Position numbers and translations under genes: made by a program. The notes below the pieces were generated by a model. The model ran no database searches and was not told the DNA's origin. It saw nothing but the letters and a program-made list of their open reading frames with translations. Positions 1 to 9,956 of a DNA stretch of 64,000 bases are shown here, in pieces (positions within the stretch are counted from its first letter, which is position 1; every line of letters starts with the position of its first letter). The DNA comes from Pythium myriotylum (lineage: Eukaryota > Oomycota > Peronosporomycetes > Pythiales > Pythiaceae), in assembly GCA_023091665.1 (NCBI GenBank), contig JALJCQ010000017.1:186001-250000 (forward strand), written 5' to 3'.

Positions 1-83
1 GCACTCGGACACACGACCAAATGCTCTAATGAGTGTTAATACGTACTTAACCCTACCAACCTACTAGGCAGGCTACTGCGCAA

Positions 84-325
84 TGTCGGCGCGACATCAA
101 GTTCGTCTACGGCGAGGCCAACGGGGCGCCGTCCAAAGACCGACCCGAACGCCGACTTCGGCCAGTACGGCACCGGCTGTGCCGAGACAGACAGACGTCT
201 GGGAGTCCACCATCTGGGAGTCCTTCACCATCTCCAACGCCTCCACTGGTGATGACCACCGGTGGTGTACGGTCTCGTCGCCCACCAAGTGTGGCGACAA
301 CGCCTCTAACTACAGTACCGACATA
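84..325 (+). pseudogene. Fragment of a GH7 cellulase (cellobiohydrolase/endoglucanase) gene
   Basis: Three short reading-frame segments together resemble the catalytic core of glycoside hydrolase family 7. Segment one (from 84) reads RRDIKFVYGEAN. Segment two (from 142) reads DPNADFGQYGTGCAE. Segment three (from 194) reads DVWES and later KCGDNASNYS. In GH7 enzymes the same order occurs, with the catalytic motif E-x-D-x-x-E; here it is altered to E-T-D-V-W-E. The frame changes by one base near 141 and by a 4-bp duplication of CAGA near 188-195. No upstream or downstream GH7 sequence is visible; the window edge cuts the left side. The match to GH7 is from memory of the family, and the two frame breaks make a live gene unlikely unless the assembly is wrong here. 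Confidence 0.6.
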
Positions 326-549
326 AGGCGGCGAGGGCTCCAGTCAGGGGGGGGAAGAGAGAGACCCAGGAATTGGACTACCATGTCAATATTGACCTTT
401 TCACCCCTACGATTTTTCATTGGCTGAAAATCGTCGTCGTGGCTGGCGAGGAGCTCTTTTCGTATCCTGAGGATACGACTGACCATCATGGAACGCGAGC
501 TTTCGCTGCGTGCTGCCGCGTCGCCAGTTCGCAATTCGCCGCCGACGCC

Positions 550-3500
550 ATGCACACGAGACGAGACAGTCGCGGAGCCGCGCACCGCACCGCGAAAAAA
601 GCCGGCGACGCGCGCCGCGAGGTCGACGCGTCGCTGAATCTGCCGGCGATTCTCTATGACAAACGGCCGTTCAAGCGCGAGTACGCGCGCGGCGACATGG
701 CTCGCTTCATGCAGGCCGCGTCGTCGCTGAGCGACATGAAGCTCAATGAACTGCTGCTGCAGCTGGGCAACAACGGGCCCGTGATGGACAAACTGCGCGA
801 CATCGTGGCGTTCCGTTTCGATGTTCGCTCGCGCAGCTTCCAGGAGATCGCGCTGCCGTTGCTGCAGCTGCTCGCGAGCCGCAAGTTCGTCGAGTCGATC
901 CACTCGATGGACGTCAAGCGCGTGCTCCACGTGCTCGAGGGCGAGCCCATGTTCTTCCGCCGCGTGCGCAACTGTATCCAGGGTGAGACGCAGGCGCTCG
1001 CGGCTGCGGGGCTCTTGGAGCCCAGCGTGGGCGCGCTGGCCGACGTGCTCCGCGCGATGGTCCGCAAGCTTCCCAACGCCGGCATGGACGAGGATATCTA
1101 CAGGTTCACGAAAGAGTTTGCCGCGTGGGTCGAGGAGCTCAATGTCCAGTACGACTTCGACGCAGCGTTAGAGTCGTTGGAAATCACACTCGAGATCTGC
1201 GTCGATCTCGTGCCGGCGCGCGGCGAGCAAAACGCGGACTCTGTCCCAGATTACTTGGTTCGCGGGATTCGTACGCTCGGGGTTTCACGACGACAAGCCG
1301 CAGAAGAAGACGCCGTCGGGGGATTCGATCAAGGCCCGCGCCACGATAACGACGATCCGAATTATCGAAATGTCTCGGTGATCCCGACGGATTTGGAAAT
1401 GCGGTGCCTGGAGAGGCCGTACCTGCCGACCGAGCTCCCTGTGGGGTCGCCGATGGAAAGCCACCTCGATTTTCACTTTCGCTTGCTCCGCGAAGACGTG
1501 CTCGCACAGATCCGTCGTGGCGTGCAGTGGATTCTCCGCCCCGATATACTCGCGATCTGTATGCAAACGAAGAACTGGACCCCACCGCGAGAGACCAACG
1601 TGCCGCTGCTCAACGTGGCGACAGATGCACGACTGGAACAGCTCAAAGGATCGATTTATCGAGGCGTGATGTTCCGTATCTCGGCGGCGCAGCCTGCACT
1701 AAAGAACAAGAAGTCGCTGCGAGAGTTTTGGGAGAGAGAGCAGCGATACAAAGTCGGGTCGCTGGTGTGCATCGCCTCTGACGTGAAACCTGGACGAGCC
1801 CCGGGCGTGGACGATGATACGTTCCCTCGCTATGCGGCACTTGGTGCAGCAGAGCTGATTTTTGCAACAGTCGTGGAGAGTAACATTGCCGACCTGACAT
1901 CGAATGATGAGTGGTTTACGGTCTCTCTGAAAGTGCTCGAGTCCGACAAGACAGCCGAGATGGTCACGACTCTGACCAACCCGAACAGGCAAAACTTGCT
2001 GATGGAGGTGCGAGGACTCTTCTTCACGGCGTACGAGCCGATTCTGCGCACGCTTCAGCTCCACGATAGCCACAGCATCTCGCCCGAGCTACAGGAGTGT
2101 CTGTTTGGGGACGAGACTCAGTTGCAAGCTGTGTGGCAGCGTAAGCCCGAATACGCCCGGAGACTCCACCGCTACAACCTTCAATTTCTCGTGAAGAAGA
2201 ATCTTCCGGTAAAAGTGGATTTATCCGACGTACCTGTGGAGAATTTTACGCAGCTCCAGCGATACCTTCGCGAGTACCAGCGCAAGAACTACATTACACT
2301 CGATGACTCTCAGGTGGATGCCTTCGCAGCAGCTCTAACACAGCAGGTGTGTCTTATTCAAGGACCACCAGGAACGGGCAAGAGCTTCGTTGGTACAAAG
2401 ATTGTGCGAGGGATTCTGGACCAGCGCGGAGCTCACATTGGACCGATTCTTTGCGTCTGCTACACTAACCATGCGTTGGATCAGTTTCTCGAAGGCCTCA
2501 TCGACGAAGGACTCCCTCTGACCAGCATCGTTCGTGTTGGTGGCCGCAGCAAATCGACAGTTCTCGAGAGCCGATCGTTGAACTTACTCAAGCAACATGT
2601 GAACGAGTCAAGCGAAGAGAGCTATCGCTTTCGCAAGTTGTTCCGCGAGTGCAAAGAACTCGAAGAGAATGTGCTGGACGATTTTGTAAAGGCTTCCACG
2701 ACGTCAATTGCCTTCCTTAATTGGGTGAAGCTGTACAAACCTGATGAATACGCATCCATTGTTAGGCTTGAGGACGAAGAAGGCTTCAAGGCTCAGGGAC
2801 AAAACAACCACGAACAAAAGAAGCGCTGGAAATCATGGGAACGAGGCGATGAACTCAAGTTTGAAGGTGTAGATCGGCTGTGGAGAATGTCTCTTGAAGC
2901 CCGAATGGACCTCGTGGCAACGTGGGAAGAAGAGTGGCGCGAGACTGCTCAGGATTCCATCAAGTACGAACTGGACAGCTACATGGAAAAAGCGGAAGAG
3001 GCACAACAAGTGGGCAACGCGAGACTTCTTCGCATTCTGCGCAAGAGCAAAGTTGTTGGTATCACTACTACTGGCTGCGCTATCCATCAAGCGCTGATTC
3101 GCGCGCTCGCGCCTGAGATCGTCGTTTGTGAAGAAGCTGGTGAGGTGCTGGAGGCGCATTTGCTGGCGTGTTTGTCAAGTGCCACGCAACAACTGATCCA
3201 GATTGGAGACCACATGCAGCTACGGCCGATCTTGAACGAGTACACACTGAGTCACGAGTGTCCAGGTGGTCGGCACAACTTGGATATCTCGATGTTTGAG
3301 CGAATCGTAGATCAACGCACTGACCGCACAACGGGGAAAGCCCGCGTTCCGGGCTCTCTTGTCACGCTGGACGTTCAACGACGCATGCGACCCGAGATCT
3401 GCGACCTCATCCGACTCACGCTCTATCAAGAGTTGAAAGATGGTCCGAACGTGAGAGAGTATCCCGACACGCGGGGATTCACGCACAACTTGTGGTTCTT

Positions 3501-6198
3501 TGACCATGACGAGCCGGAAGACTCCGGTACGCTCTCGCACACGAATTCATTCGAGGCGGAGCTTGTGGTTGAGCTGGTCGCGTATGCGATGAAGCAAGGG
3601 TACGGCCTGGACGAGATCACGATCTTGACGCCGTATCTGGGCCAGTTGATGTTGATCCGGAAGCACTTGAACGCCCGCAACTTCCGGTTTGCTCTGGACG
3701 AGAAGGACGTCGAAGCGCTTCATGCCGCGGGGGTGGAAGAGAGCGACGACTCGGGCGATGACGAGGACAAGGAGAAGAACAAGAGGGAAACTGTCACGAA
3801 TCAAGTGCAAGTCAAGTCGATGAAGGAGTGCGTCCGCCTTTCGACAGTCGACAACTTCCAAGGCAATGAGTCCCACTTGGTGTTTATCTCAACCGTGCGC
3901 TGTAACGACCGAGGCAACGTGGGGTTCCTCAAGACTTTCAACCGTGTAAATGTCATGCTGTCGCGTGCCAAGAGCGCAATGTTCATGCTGGGCTCGGCCT
4001 CGACAGTGCGGCGCTGTGGCAAGAAGGCTGAGATGTTCAACAAGGTGCTCGATATTCTTGAGAACACGGACGCGATGGGTCGCACGATCGGTCTCCAGTG
4101 CCAAAAGCACGGCACGATCACGCAGGTAGCGACCGCGCGCGAGATCCGCGAGAAGACCCCGGACGGTGGCTGTCTAATCAAGTGCGACAAGCGTCTTGGC
4201 TGCGGCCATAGCTGCCCCAAGTCCTGCCACGCCGACGATGAGAAGCATCTCGCCGGACTGTGTCTCGAGCCGTGTGTGAGGCGCGTGGTTGAGTGTGGCC
4301 ACTTTTGCAAAGCGCGGTGCCACGAGAAATGTCGGTGTCGCGAAGTTTTACGCGAGTACGACTTGCCGTGTGGCCACACCTTGGGAAACTTCCCGTGTGC
4401 TGACACCCACCGTGGGCCGGCGGCTATTCGCTGTCCATTCAAAGTCAACGTCAAGCTCCCATTTTGTCAGCATGAGAAGAGAGTATCCTGCGCAGATGCT
4501 GTAGCTCTGGCTCTAGCGATCGAGAAGGAAGACTGGCAGACCGTGTGGCGCACTAACTTGGACTGCAACACTACGTGCGACGTGATGCGACCCGAAGGAT
4601 GCGGCCACGCGTGTCAGCAAGCGTGTGGCAAGTGCCTCGCGAGCAGCCTGTCGGAGCCGGAACATGTGACGAAGGAAGAGATGGAGTGGGCAGGCCGCCG
4701 ACCGCACCACTTTAGCACGTGCACGCACCCGTGCGGGCGCGCGTTACTCTGTGGCCACAGTTGCTTGAGCTTCTGCCACCCTGCGGGGAGCTGTCCGCCG
4801 TGCGAAGCCACGTGCCAGAACCGGTGCACGCACTCCAAATGTTCGCTCAAGTGCCGCGAGGCGTGTCCGTCCTGTGCCGATCCGTGTACGTGGTCGTGTG
4901 AACACGGCCAGGGCAAGTGCGAGCTCCCGTGTGGCAGTCCGTGTACTCGACTCCCGTGCGACGAGCGGTGCTCGAACGTGCTTCGCGACTGTGGGCATCG
5001 CTGTCCCGGGCTGTGTGGCGAGCCATGTCTGCCGAGTGAATACTGTCGCGAGTGTCGGAAGACCACGAAAAGCGACGAGATCGTGGATCTCGTCATGGCG
5101 ACGCGACTTCAAGACCACGACCCCGACGACTCGCCGCTCGTGCTTCTCCGCTGCGGCCACTGCTTCACGATCGAGACGATGGACGGCTGGATGGGTCTCG
5201 CGGACTTTTACGAGCAGGACCAACACGGCAAATGCGTGCGAGTCAAGCCTCTCAAAGCCCCGGACACGAGCGCTGCCGCCAAGGCCTGTCCGACGTGCCG
5301 CTCGCCCGTCGGCGGCGTGAACCGCTACAACCGTCTGATCAATCTCACGCATCTCCACCAGTCCGAGCTCAAGTATCTGCACAAAGTCACGGGCGACGTT
5401 GTCGCTTCGCAGGCCGAGCGACGCCAAGCAAAGGAGAACGCGAGCGCGCGGAACAAGCTCATTGACATGTTTCGCAAGTCGCTGGCCACGCCGACTCCGA
5501 CGCAGCAGGTGCTCACGAAGGAGTCGAGTCGGCTCGCGCTGCTCGGGCTCGACGGCGACTCGATCAACTTGAACGCGTTCCGAGGCACCATGCAGAGCCG
5601 CGCCGTGCTGCTCATGGGCATCGAGCTGCTCGAGCTGCTCGTGGCCAAGATCAAGGCCACGGTTACGACCCCGAAAGCTGCCACGCACTCGTTCACCGAG
5701 GGCGTCCAGACCGAGCTCAAGATGCTCCAGCTGGGACGCGAGTCGGCCTCGCACCGGTCGACTCACGAGGTCCGCGTGCTGGGCATGCGCTTGCGCGTGG
5801 CCTATCTCACGCGAGCGAGCCTCCCAGAGCCGGAGCGAGCGCGGCTCGTGCAAGAAGTGGAAGACGCGAGGGACGCGTTGCAGCGCGGCGTGGTCCCAGC
5901 GTCTCGGGAGCTGCAGGCGCAGGCCGAGCAGCTCTGCGACCTGGCAAGACGAGCGGGCCAGCTGACCAAGGAAGAGAAAGCCGCGATCTTCCGCGTGTTC
6001 GCCAAGGGCAACGACGACTTCGCGCAGGGCTTTGGCGGCAGGTGGTACCAGTGTCCGAATGGCCATCCGTACGTGATCACCGAGTGCGGCGGCGCGATGC
6101 AGCGCGCCCAGTGCCCCGAGTGCGGCGCGAACATCGGCGGCGAACAACACCGACTCGACGCCACGAACGCGCCCGCCACGAGCTTCTTCACGTCGTGA
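550..6198 (+). CDS. NFX1-type zinc finger-containing protein 1 (ZNFX1)-like RNA helicase
   Basis: A single-exon protein of about 1882 aa, taking the ATG at 550; the frame is open back to 373 but that part (residues rich in W/F and without family resemblance) looks like leader. The order of parts matches ZNFX1: an N-terminal armadillo-like region, a superfamily 1 helicase with Walker A GPPGTGKS near residue 605 and a Walker B variant VVCEEAGEVLEAH near 857-869, the helicase C-terminal motifs (VQRRMRPEI, VDNFQGNE, NVMLSRAK), then about 300 residues of NF-X1 Cys/His fingers (near 1215-1515) with a RING-like CGHCFTIE segment, and a final RZ-type finger (CPNGHPYVITECGG ... CPEC, near 1833-1860). 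ZNFX1 proteins act in small-RNA inheritance in nematodes and as antiviral RNA sensors in mammals; a role in oomycete RNA silencing is inference. The neighbouring gene starts 330 bp downstream on the same strand. Confidence 0.93.
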   Translation: MHTRRDSRGAAHRTAKKAGDARREVDASLNLPAILYDKRPFKREYARGDMARFMQAASSLSDMKLNELLLQLGNNGPVMDKLRDIVAFRFDVRSRSFQEIALPLLQLLASRKFVESIHSMDVKRVLHVLEGEPMFFRRVRNCIQGETQALAAAGLLEPSVGALADVLRAMVRKLPNAGMDEDIYRFTKEFAAWVEELNVQYDFDAALESLEITLEICVDLVPARGEQNADSVPDYLVRGIRTLGVSRRQAAEEDAVGGFDQGPRHDNDDPNYRNVSVIPTDLEMRCLERPYLPTELPVGSPMESHLDFHFRLLREDVLAQIRRGVQWILRPDILAICMQTKNWTPPRETNVPLLNVATDARLEQLKGSIYRGVMFRISAAQPALKNKKSLREFWEREQRYKVGSLVCIASDVKPGRAPGVDDDTFPRYAALGAAELIFATVVESNIADLTSNDEWFTVSLKVLESDKTAEMVTTLTNPNRQNLLMEVRGLFFTAYEPILRTLQLHDSHSISPELQECLFGDETQLQAVWQRKPEYARRLHRYNLQFLVKKNLPVKVDLSDVPVENFTQLQRYLREYQRKNYITLDDSQVDAFAAALTQQVCLIQGPPGTGKSFVGTKIVRGILDQRGAHIGPILCVCYTNHALDQFLEGLIDEGLPLTSIVRVGGRSKSTVLESRSLNLLKQHVNESSEESYRFRKLFRECKELEENVLDDFVKASTTSIAFLNWVKLYKPDEYASIVRLEDEEGFKAQGQNNHEQKKRWKSWERGDELKFEGVDRLWRMSLEARMDLVATWEEEWRETAQDSIKYELDSYMEKAEEAQQVGNARLLRILRKSKVVGITTTGCAIHQALIRALAPEIVVCEEAGEVLEAHLLACLSSATQQLIQIGDHMQLRPILNEYTLSHECPGGRHNLDISMFERIVDQRTDRTTGKARVPGSLVTLDVQRRMRPEICDLIRLTLYQELKDGPNVREYPDTRGFTHNLWFFDHDEPEDSGTLSHTNSFEAELVVELVAYAMKQGYGLDEITILTPYLGQLMLIRKHLNARNFRFALDEKDVEALHAAGVEESDDSGDDEDKEKNKRETVTNQVQVKSMKECVRLSTVDNFQGNESHLVFISTVRCNDRGNVGFLKTFNRVNVMLSRAKSAMFMLGSASTVRRCGKKAEMFNKVLDILENTDAMGRTIGLQCQKHGTITQVATAREIREKTPDGGCLIKCDKRLGCGHSCPKSCHADDEKHLAGLCLEPCVRRVVECGHFCKARCHEKCRCREVLREYDLPCGHTLGNFPCADTHRGPAAIRCPFKVNVKLPFCQHEKRVSCADAVALALAIEKEDWQTVWRTNLDCNTTCDVMRPEGCGHACQQACGKCLASSLSEPEHVTKEEMEWAGRRPHHFSTCTHPCGRALLCGHSCLSFCHPAGSCPPCEATCQNRCTHSKCSLKCREACPSCADPCTWSCEHGQGKCELPCGSPCTRLPCDERCSNVLRDCGHRCPGLCGEPCLPSEYCRECRKTTKSDEIVDLVMATRLQDHDPDDSPLVLLRCGHCFTIETMDGWMGLADFYEQDQHGKCVRVKPLKAPDTSAAAKACPTCRSPVGGVNRYNRLINLTHLHQSELKYLHKVTGDVVASQAERRQAKENASARNKLIDMFRKSLATPTPTQQVLTKESSRLALLGLDGDSINLNAFRGTMQSRAVLLMGIELLELLVAKIKATVTTPKAATHSFTEGVQTELKMLQLGRESASHRSTHEVRVLGMRLRVAYLTRASLPEPERARLVQEVEDARDALQRGVVPASRELQAQAEQLCDLARRAGQLTKEEKAAIFRVFAKGNDDFAQGFGGRWYQCPNGHPYVITECGGAMQRAQCPECGANIGGEQHRLDATNAPATSFFTS

Positions 6199-6527
6199 GC
6201 CGAGTCCATGTATGATCACCATGGACAGTATGGACAGAGGATGGACAGGATCTTGTTGCTGTTGCTGTTAATTCGTATCGGGGTCTGTGTTAACTCAATC
6301 CAACGTGCTTGACTCACTCTCTCGTGCTCCAAAAAACCTCGTTTCCGAGTTCAAACATAAAACCTCGTTTTGTTTTCTTTGCGTCGTTTTCGGTTCTCTT
6401 CTCTCTCTCTTTGTTGTTCTCCGCTCCCCCTTTGCTCTCCTCTCCGCTCCGCTGTTCTCCTCCATTAGAGGACCCGGCGCCAATTATAATAGAAGACGGC
6501 CTAGAAAACGCGACGGCAACATTCAAC
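6199..6527. other. Intergenic leader, pyrimidine-rich
   Basis: No gene is seen. The stretch 6375-6470 is strongly pyrimidine-rich on the plus strand (runs of TTCTCTCTCT and CTCCGCTCCG), as is common just upstream of start codons of oomycete genes, and probably holds the promoter and 5' leader of the next gene. The reading frame of that gene is open back to 6309, but the translated leader is low-complexity Ser/Phe/Leu and not protein-like. Confidence 0.5.
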
Positions 6528-7469
6528 ATGAGCAGCAAAGTCGACGACGTGCTCGCGCTCGTCTCGGCCGCCTCGGCCGCCGAGCCCACGATGCAGCAGC
6601 TCCTGCTCCAGGTGCAGCAGGCGCAGCTGCACGCCGACGCCGACGCCGCCGCCATGGGCCTCGCGCAGCCCGACGCCGCGCTCGACCTCATCGCGGCCGT
6701 CGACGCCGTGCCCGCCTCCGACGCCGTCTCGGTCGCGCCTCCCGAGCCGAGCTCGGCTTCGTCGGGCTCAGCAGTAGCCGTCTCAGCCTCAGCCTCCGCA
6801 GTCTCGGTCTCGGCTCCGCCGGGCGTGGGCGTGGGCGCGACCGGGGCGACGAGCGCGCCGACGATCCGGCGCAAGAGCATCCCGCTGAGCATGAAGAAGC
6901 AGGCGATCGAGTGGATCCTCGGGCCGGGCAAGGGCGTGCCGTCGCGCGCCGAGAAGCACTTCAGCGCGCTCAACTGGGACGTGAGCGCGAGCTCGTTCCG
7001 CAAGTGGTGGAAGAACCGCGACAAGATCATGAACGACTCGTCGACCAAGAAGCGCATCAGCGGCGGCGGGCGCAAGCCCTACCTCGAGGAAGGCGAAGAG
7101 CGCCTGCTGGTGATCGTGATCCAGGAGCGCGCCAAGAAAGACCGCGTGACGCGCAAGTGGATCGCCAAGACGGCGCAGCACATGTTCCAGCGCACCAACG
7201 CCAATTTCAAGGCCTCGGAGAACTGGGTCACCAAGTTTATCCGCCGCAACGGACTCACGCTCAAGCGCAGCTACGTCACGTACGACCACGGCGACGCCGC
7301 GCCGCCGTCGCTCACGAACGGCTCGGCCGCGCAGGCGCTCGGCATCGCGCCCGGCAGCATTCAAGTCCACGAGGACGACGACGACGACCTGGACGACGAC
7401 GACGAGCCCGAGACCGAGCAGACTGGCGAGAGCGACGCGCCGCACGCCACCGACGCCTACGTCGTGTAG
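6528..7469 (+). CDS. CENP-B/Tc5-type helix-turn-helix DNA-binding protein (possibly domesticated)
   Basis: A 313-aa protein starting at the ATG after a pyrimidine-rich leader. The first 110 residues are Ala/Ser/Val-rich and probably disordered. Residues of about 118-250 hold two helix-turn-helix-like units: KKQAIEWILGPGKGVPSR ... SFRKWWKNRD and, after a basic GGGRKPYLEE linker, RKWIAKTAQHMF ... ENWVTKFIRRNGLTLKR. The last motif (W-x-x-x-F-x-x-R-x-x-L) is typical of the CENP-B/Tc5 DNA-binding domain of pogo-type transposases. The C-terminus has an acidic stretch (EDDDDDLDDDDEPE). There is no DDE catalytic domain after it and no terminal repeats around it, so it looks like a host DNA-binding protein derived from a transposase, rather than a transposon. 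Target and function are unknown. Confidence 0.75.
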   Translation: MSSKVDDVLALVSAASAAEPTMQQLLLQVQQAQLHADADAAAMGLAQPDAALDLIAAVDAVPASDAVSVAPPEPSSASSGSAVAVSASASAVSVSAPPGVGVGATGATSAPTIRRKSIPLSMKKQAIEWILGPGKGVPSRAEKHFSALNWDVSASSFRKWWKNRDKIMNDSSTKKRISGGGRKPYLEEGEERLLVIVIQERAKKDRVTRKWIAKTAQHMFQRTNANFKASENWVTKFIRRNGLTLKRSYVTYDHGDAAPPSLTNGSAAQALGIAPGSIQVHEDDDDDLDDDDEPETEQTGESDAPHATDAYVV

Positions 7470-7550
7470 CAGCGAGAGAGAGAGGGAGAGGGAGGGCGCT
7501 GGGCTGCTCGTGGCGATAATCTAAATTGATGCATTCTTGTGTGTGTGTGC

Positions 7551-8650
7551 TTAGACGACGTGGTCTTGCGGCGACTTGGTGAGCGTCGGGGAGCGCAGCG
7601 CGTGCGGCGAGAGCATGGCGAGATCGATCGGCGGCGTGTTGGCCGTGCGCAGCAAGTGGCGCTCGAGGCGGCAGCAGCACGTCGTCGTCACGAGCAGCAC
7701 GCCGACCGTGAGCAGCGTCGCGCCCATGGCTCGCACCGAGCGCCTCGTGCCCTCGCGCACGCAGGAACTCTCTGTGACTTGGTCCTGGTCGTGGTCTACC
7801 CAGTGCCAGCATTTCGCGGCCCAGAGAAGCGAGGCCGTCGCGAACACCACGAGCATGACGAGCGCGATCGCTTGGTGGAGTCGCCGCGCGCGTTGGCTCG
7901 CTGGCGGTCGATCGTTCTCAACGAGCCGAGCAGCCAGCACGCCGAGCAGCGTGGCGGCCATCGAGCAGCAGATCACGGCGCATCCGAGCAGCAAGCTGCG
8001 TGGCGTGGCGGCGGCGGCGCACGCCGCGTGGCCGCTTCGTCGCCAGAGCTCGAGACTCGCGGCGGCGAGCGCGAGCAAGGGCAGCAGCAGCGCCGCTCGC
8101 TGGGCCCACGGCGAGCAGCACGAGCAGCGCAGCAAAACTAAGGCCGGCGGGGTCTGTCATGGCATACCATGTCGCAGAGAGGTCAGCCAGAGACGAGCCG
8201 TCAGGAACTCTCCATTGCACTCGGATTAGTCGTCCGTACCTCGTGGCCAGCGTCAGCTTCCTGCCGGAGGAGGAGCCTGAGCACGAGCGCGAGCGCCGCA
8301 AGGCCCGCGAGCACCCAGGCGACCGCGAGCGCGCGCGTGCAGGCGCGGGCCCACGGCGGTGACGCGCGCGGCGCTTGTCCAACGAGCCCGAGCACGCCGA
8401 GCGCACCGGCGAGCACGCCGAGTACGACGGCGAGGGCGAGTGCACTGGCGATCTGTTTCCCGCGGGCTATCCACGCGCGCGCGCGTGAGGACGAGTGGAA
8501 GAGCGCGAGACTTGTCCACGCGAGCAGCAGCGCGGCGAGCGAGAGCGCGAGGAACGTGCTGAGGCCGCGAGAGGCGGCGGCGCCCGCGAGCGCAGACACG
8601 CAGAGCAGCGCTGACGCGAGTCGAGGCGCGAGGCCCATGGGCGAGGCCAT
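7551..8650 (-). CDS. Predicted 8-helix membrane protein, two exons
   Basis: Two exons on the minus strand: 8650-8240 (137 codons, phase 0) and 8153-7551. The intron 8239-8154 (86 nt) begins GTACGG, contains GACTAATCC as a likely branch point and ends GACAG. The joined protein is about 337 aa. Exon 1 gives four hydrophobic helices (for example LSTFLALSLAALLLAWTSLA and ALALAVVLGVLAGALGVLG); exon 2 gives four more (LLLPLLALAAASLELW, LLLGCAVICCSMAATLLGVL, ALVMLVVFATASLLWAA, ATLLTVGVLLVTTTCCC). The 4+4 layout suggests a duplicated four-helix unit. I do not recognise a family. It lies tail to tail with the CENP-B-like gene, 81 bp apart. An alternative acceptor at 8138 would put exon 2 out of frame, so the acceptor at 8154 is preferred. 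Confidence 0.65.
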
Positions 8651-9956
8651 CGACGTGAGTGGGAGGGGGGGGGGAGAGTGGGAACCTCTGAAAAGACATA
8701 TTTATTTGCGTTCGTATTTTTAGCTGCCCCGTCTAGATAGGAAATGGGGCGAGAGGATCCTGTGAGAGTGGATATTCTTGAATAGTCTGCTGCGCGAATG
8801 CAGACAACGACCATTGGATCTCAGAGAAGATGCGCCCCTGCTTGACGTCTGCAACTCGCGCGGTGCTTCGTTTCTGGGCGGTCTCCTCCCCCTCGTTGGC
8901 AGCGTTGTTGGGCGCAATTGGGGCGAGGAAGCCCACGCGCTTGAGGGAAGGAGAGGGCGCGAGAGATTTCTGATGGCCACGTTGACTCGCACTGACGGGA
9001 GGCAGTTTTTTTTACAGCGCCGACTTCGACGTGTTAAGTTGGCGCGGCGATCCTGAGAACAGAGCGAATCGAATGAAAAAAAAAAGCGTTGCCGTGCTTG
9101 GCAATCCAGTTTACTTTTTGTTTGCTTCTGGACACTAGCAGAGACAGAACGCGGGACCCAGAAGGGAAAACCAAAACAGTAAAAAAAAAAAAAAAAAATG
9201 AAATGGATGCGGACGAGCAGCCGATCAGCGAGAACGGCTTGCTAACCAACGTCGGTTTGTACGGGACCAACCAAACACAAAAAAAACAAAAAAAACTTCC
9301 GGTTCCTTTCCGCCGGCGATTAGTGAGGTCCCGCGCCTCTGCTGGAGGCCCCACGGTGACGTCCCGTTCCACTTGGCCATCTCGAGCCAGGGGGCTCTCT
9401 GGCTATTCGGAATGGATGAAGAAGGAGAAGATAGGAGCCGATCCGTGACTGACGAGGCCGTCCGCGCGCCGAAGCGATCGCCTCTTCCCCCGAGTTCCCG
9501 GCCAAATTCCTGAAATCCCACTCTCGAGGTTGGACGACAAATGGCGTGCGTCGTCAGTGGGTCAACCCAGGCCTGTCCATGCACAAAATGCTGCGAGGAC
9601 GGAAGAAGCTCGCCTTGTCTCTGCATGCATTTGGACCTCTTCGCCCGGTCTCTGTGCGTCGCGATTCCGAATGCGTGACGAGTTGGGAGTACAAGCGCCG
9701 GGCGGACGACACCTTCCGTGTTGCCTTGGAATAATTTCTGGTTTTGGACGGCGGGACTCGTCCACAACCCTATCCGGAGTTTTTTGGTCGTTGGGGGTGT
9801 TTTTTGTTTGTTATGATGATCACGCGTCAACTTTTCCGGATCGGCCGGGCGTCCCCCGCAGCGCTCACTTTCCATTTTACCGAGCGCCGCGAGAACCAAT
9901 AACTTGCTCCGGTCGGTCCCCTTCCTCCCCCAATCCCAATATTTCCACTCCCGACC
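8651..9956. other. Intergenic region without a supported gene
   Basis: About 1.3 kb between divergently transcribed genes. It holds an 18-A tract (9181-9198), further A-rich runs near 9280-9297, and a T/A-rich stretch near 9770-9810. Several 60-110 codon frames are open on both strands, and a minus-strand frame is open from 10493 to 9225, but their composition is low-complexity and unlike a protein; I see no domain, signal peptide or splice pattern that would support one. Confidence 0.5.

Noticed and set aside
4744..6222. 492-codon minus-strand ORF opposite the ZNFX1 gene
   Set aside because: It is a GC-rich mirror of a well supported coding strand, with biased Arg/Ala/Leu composition and no domain.
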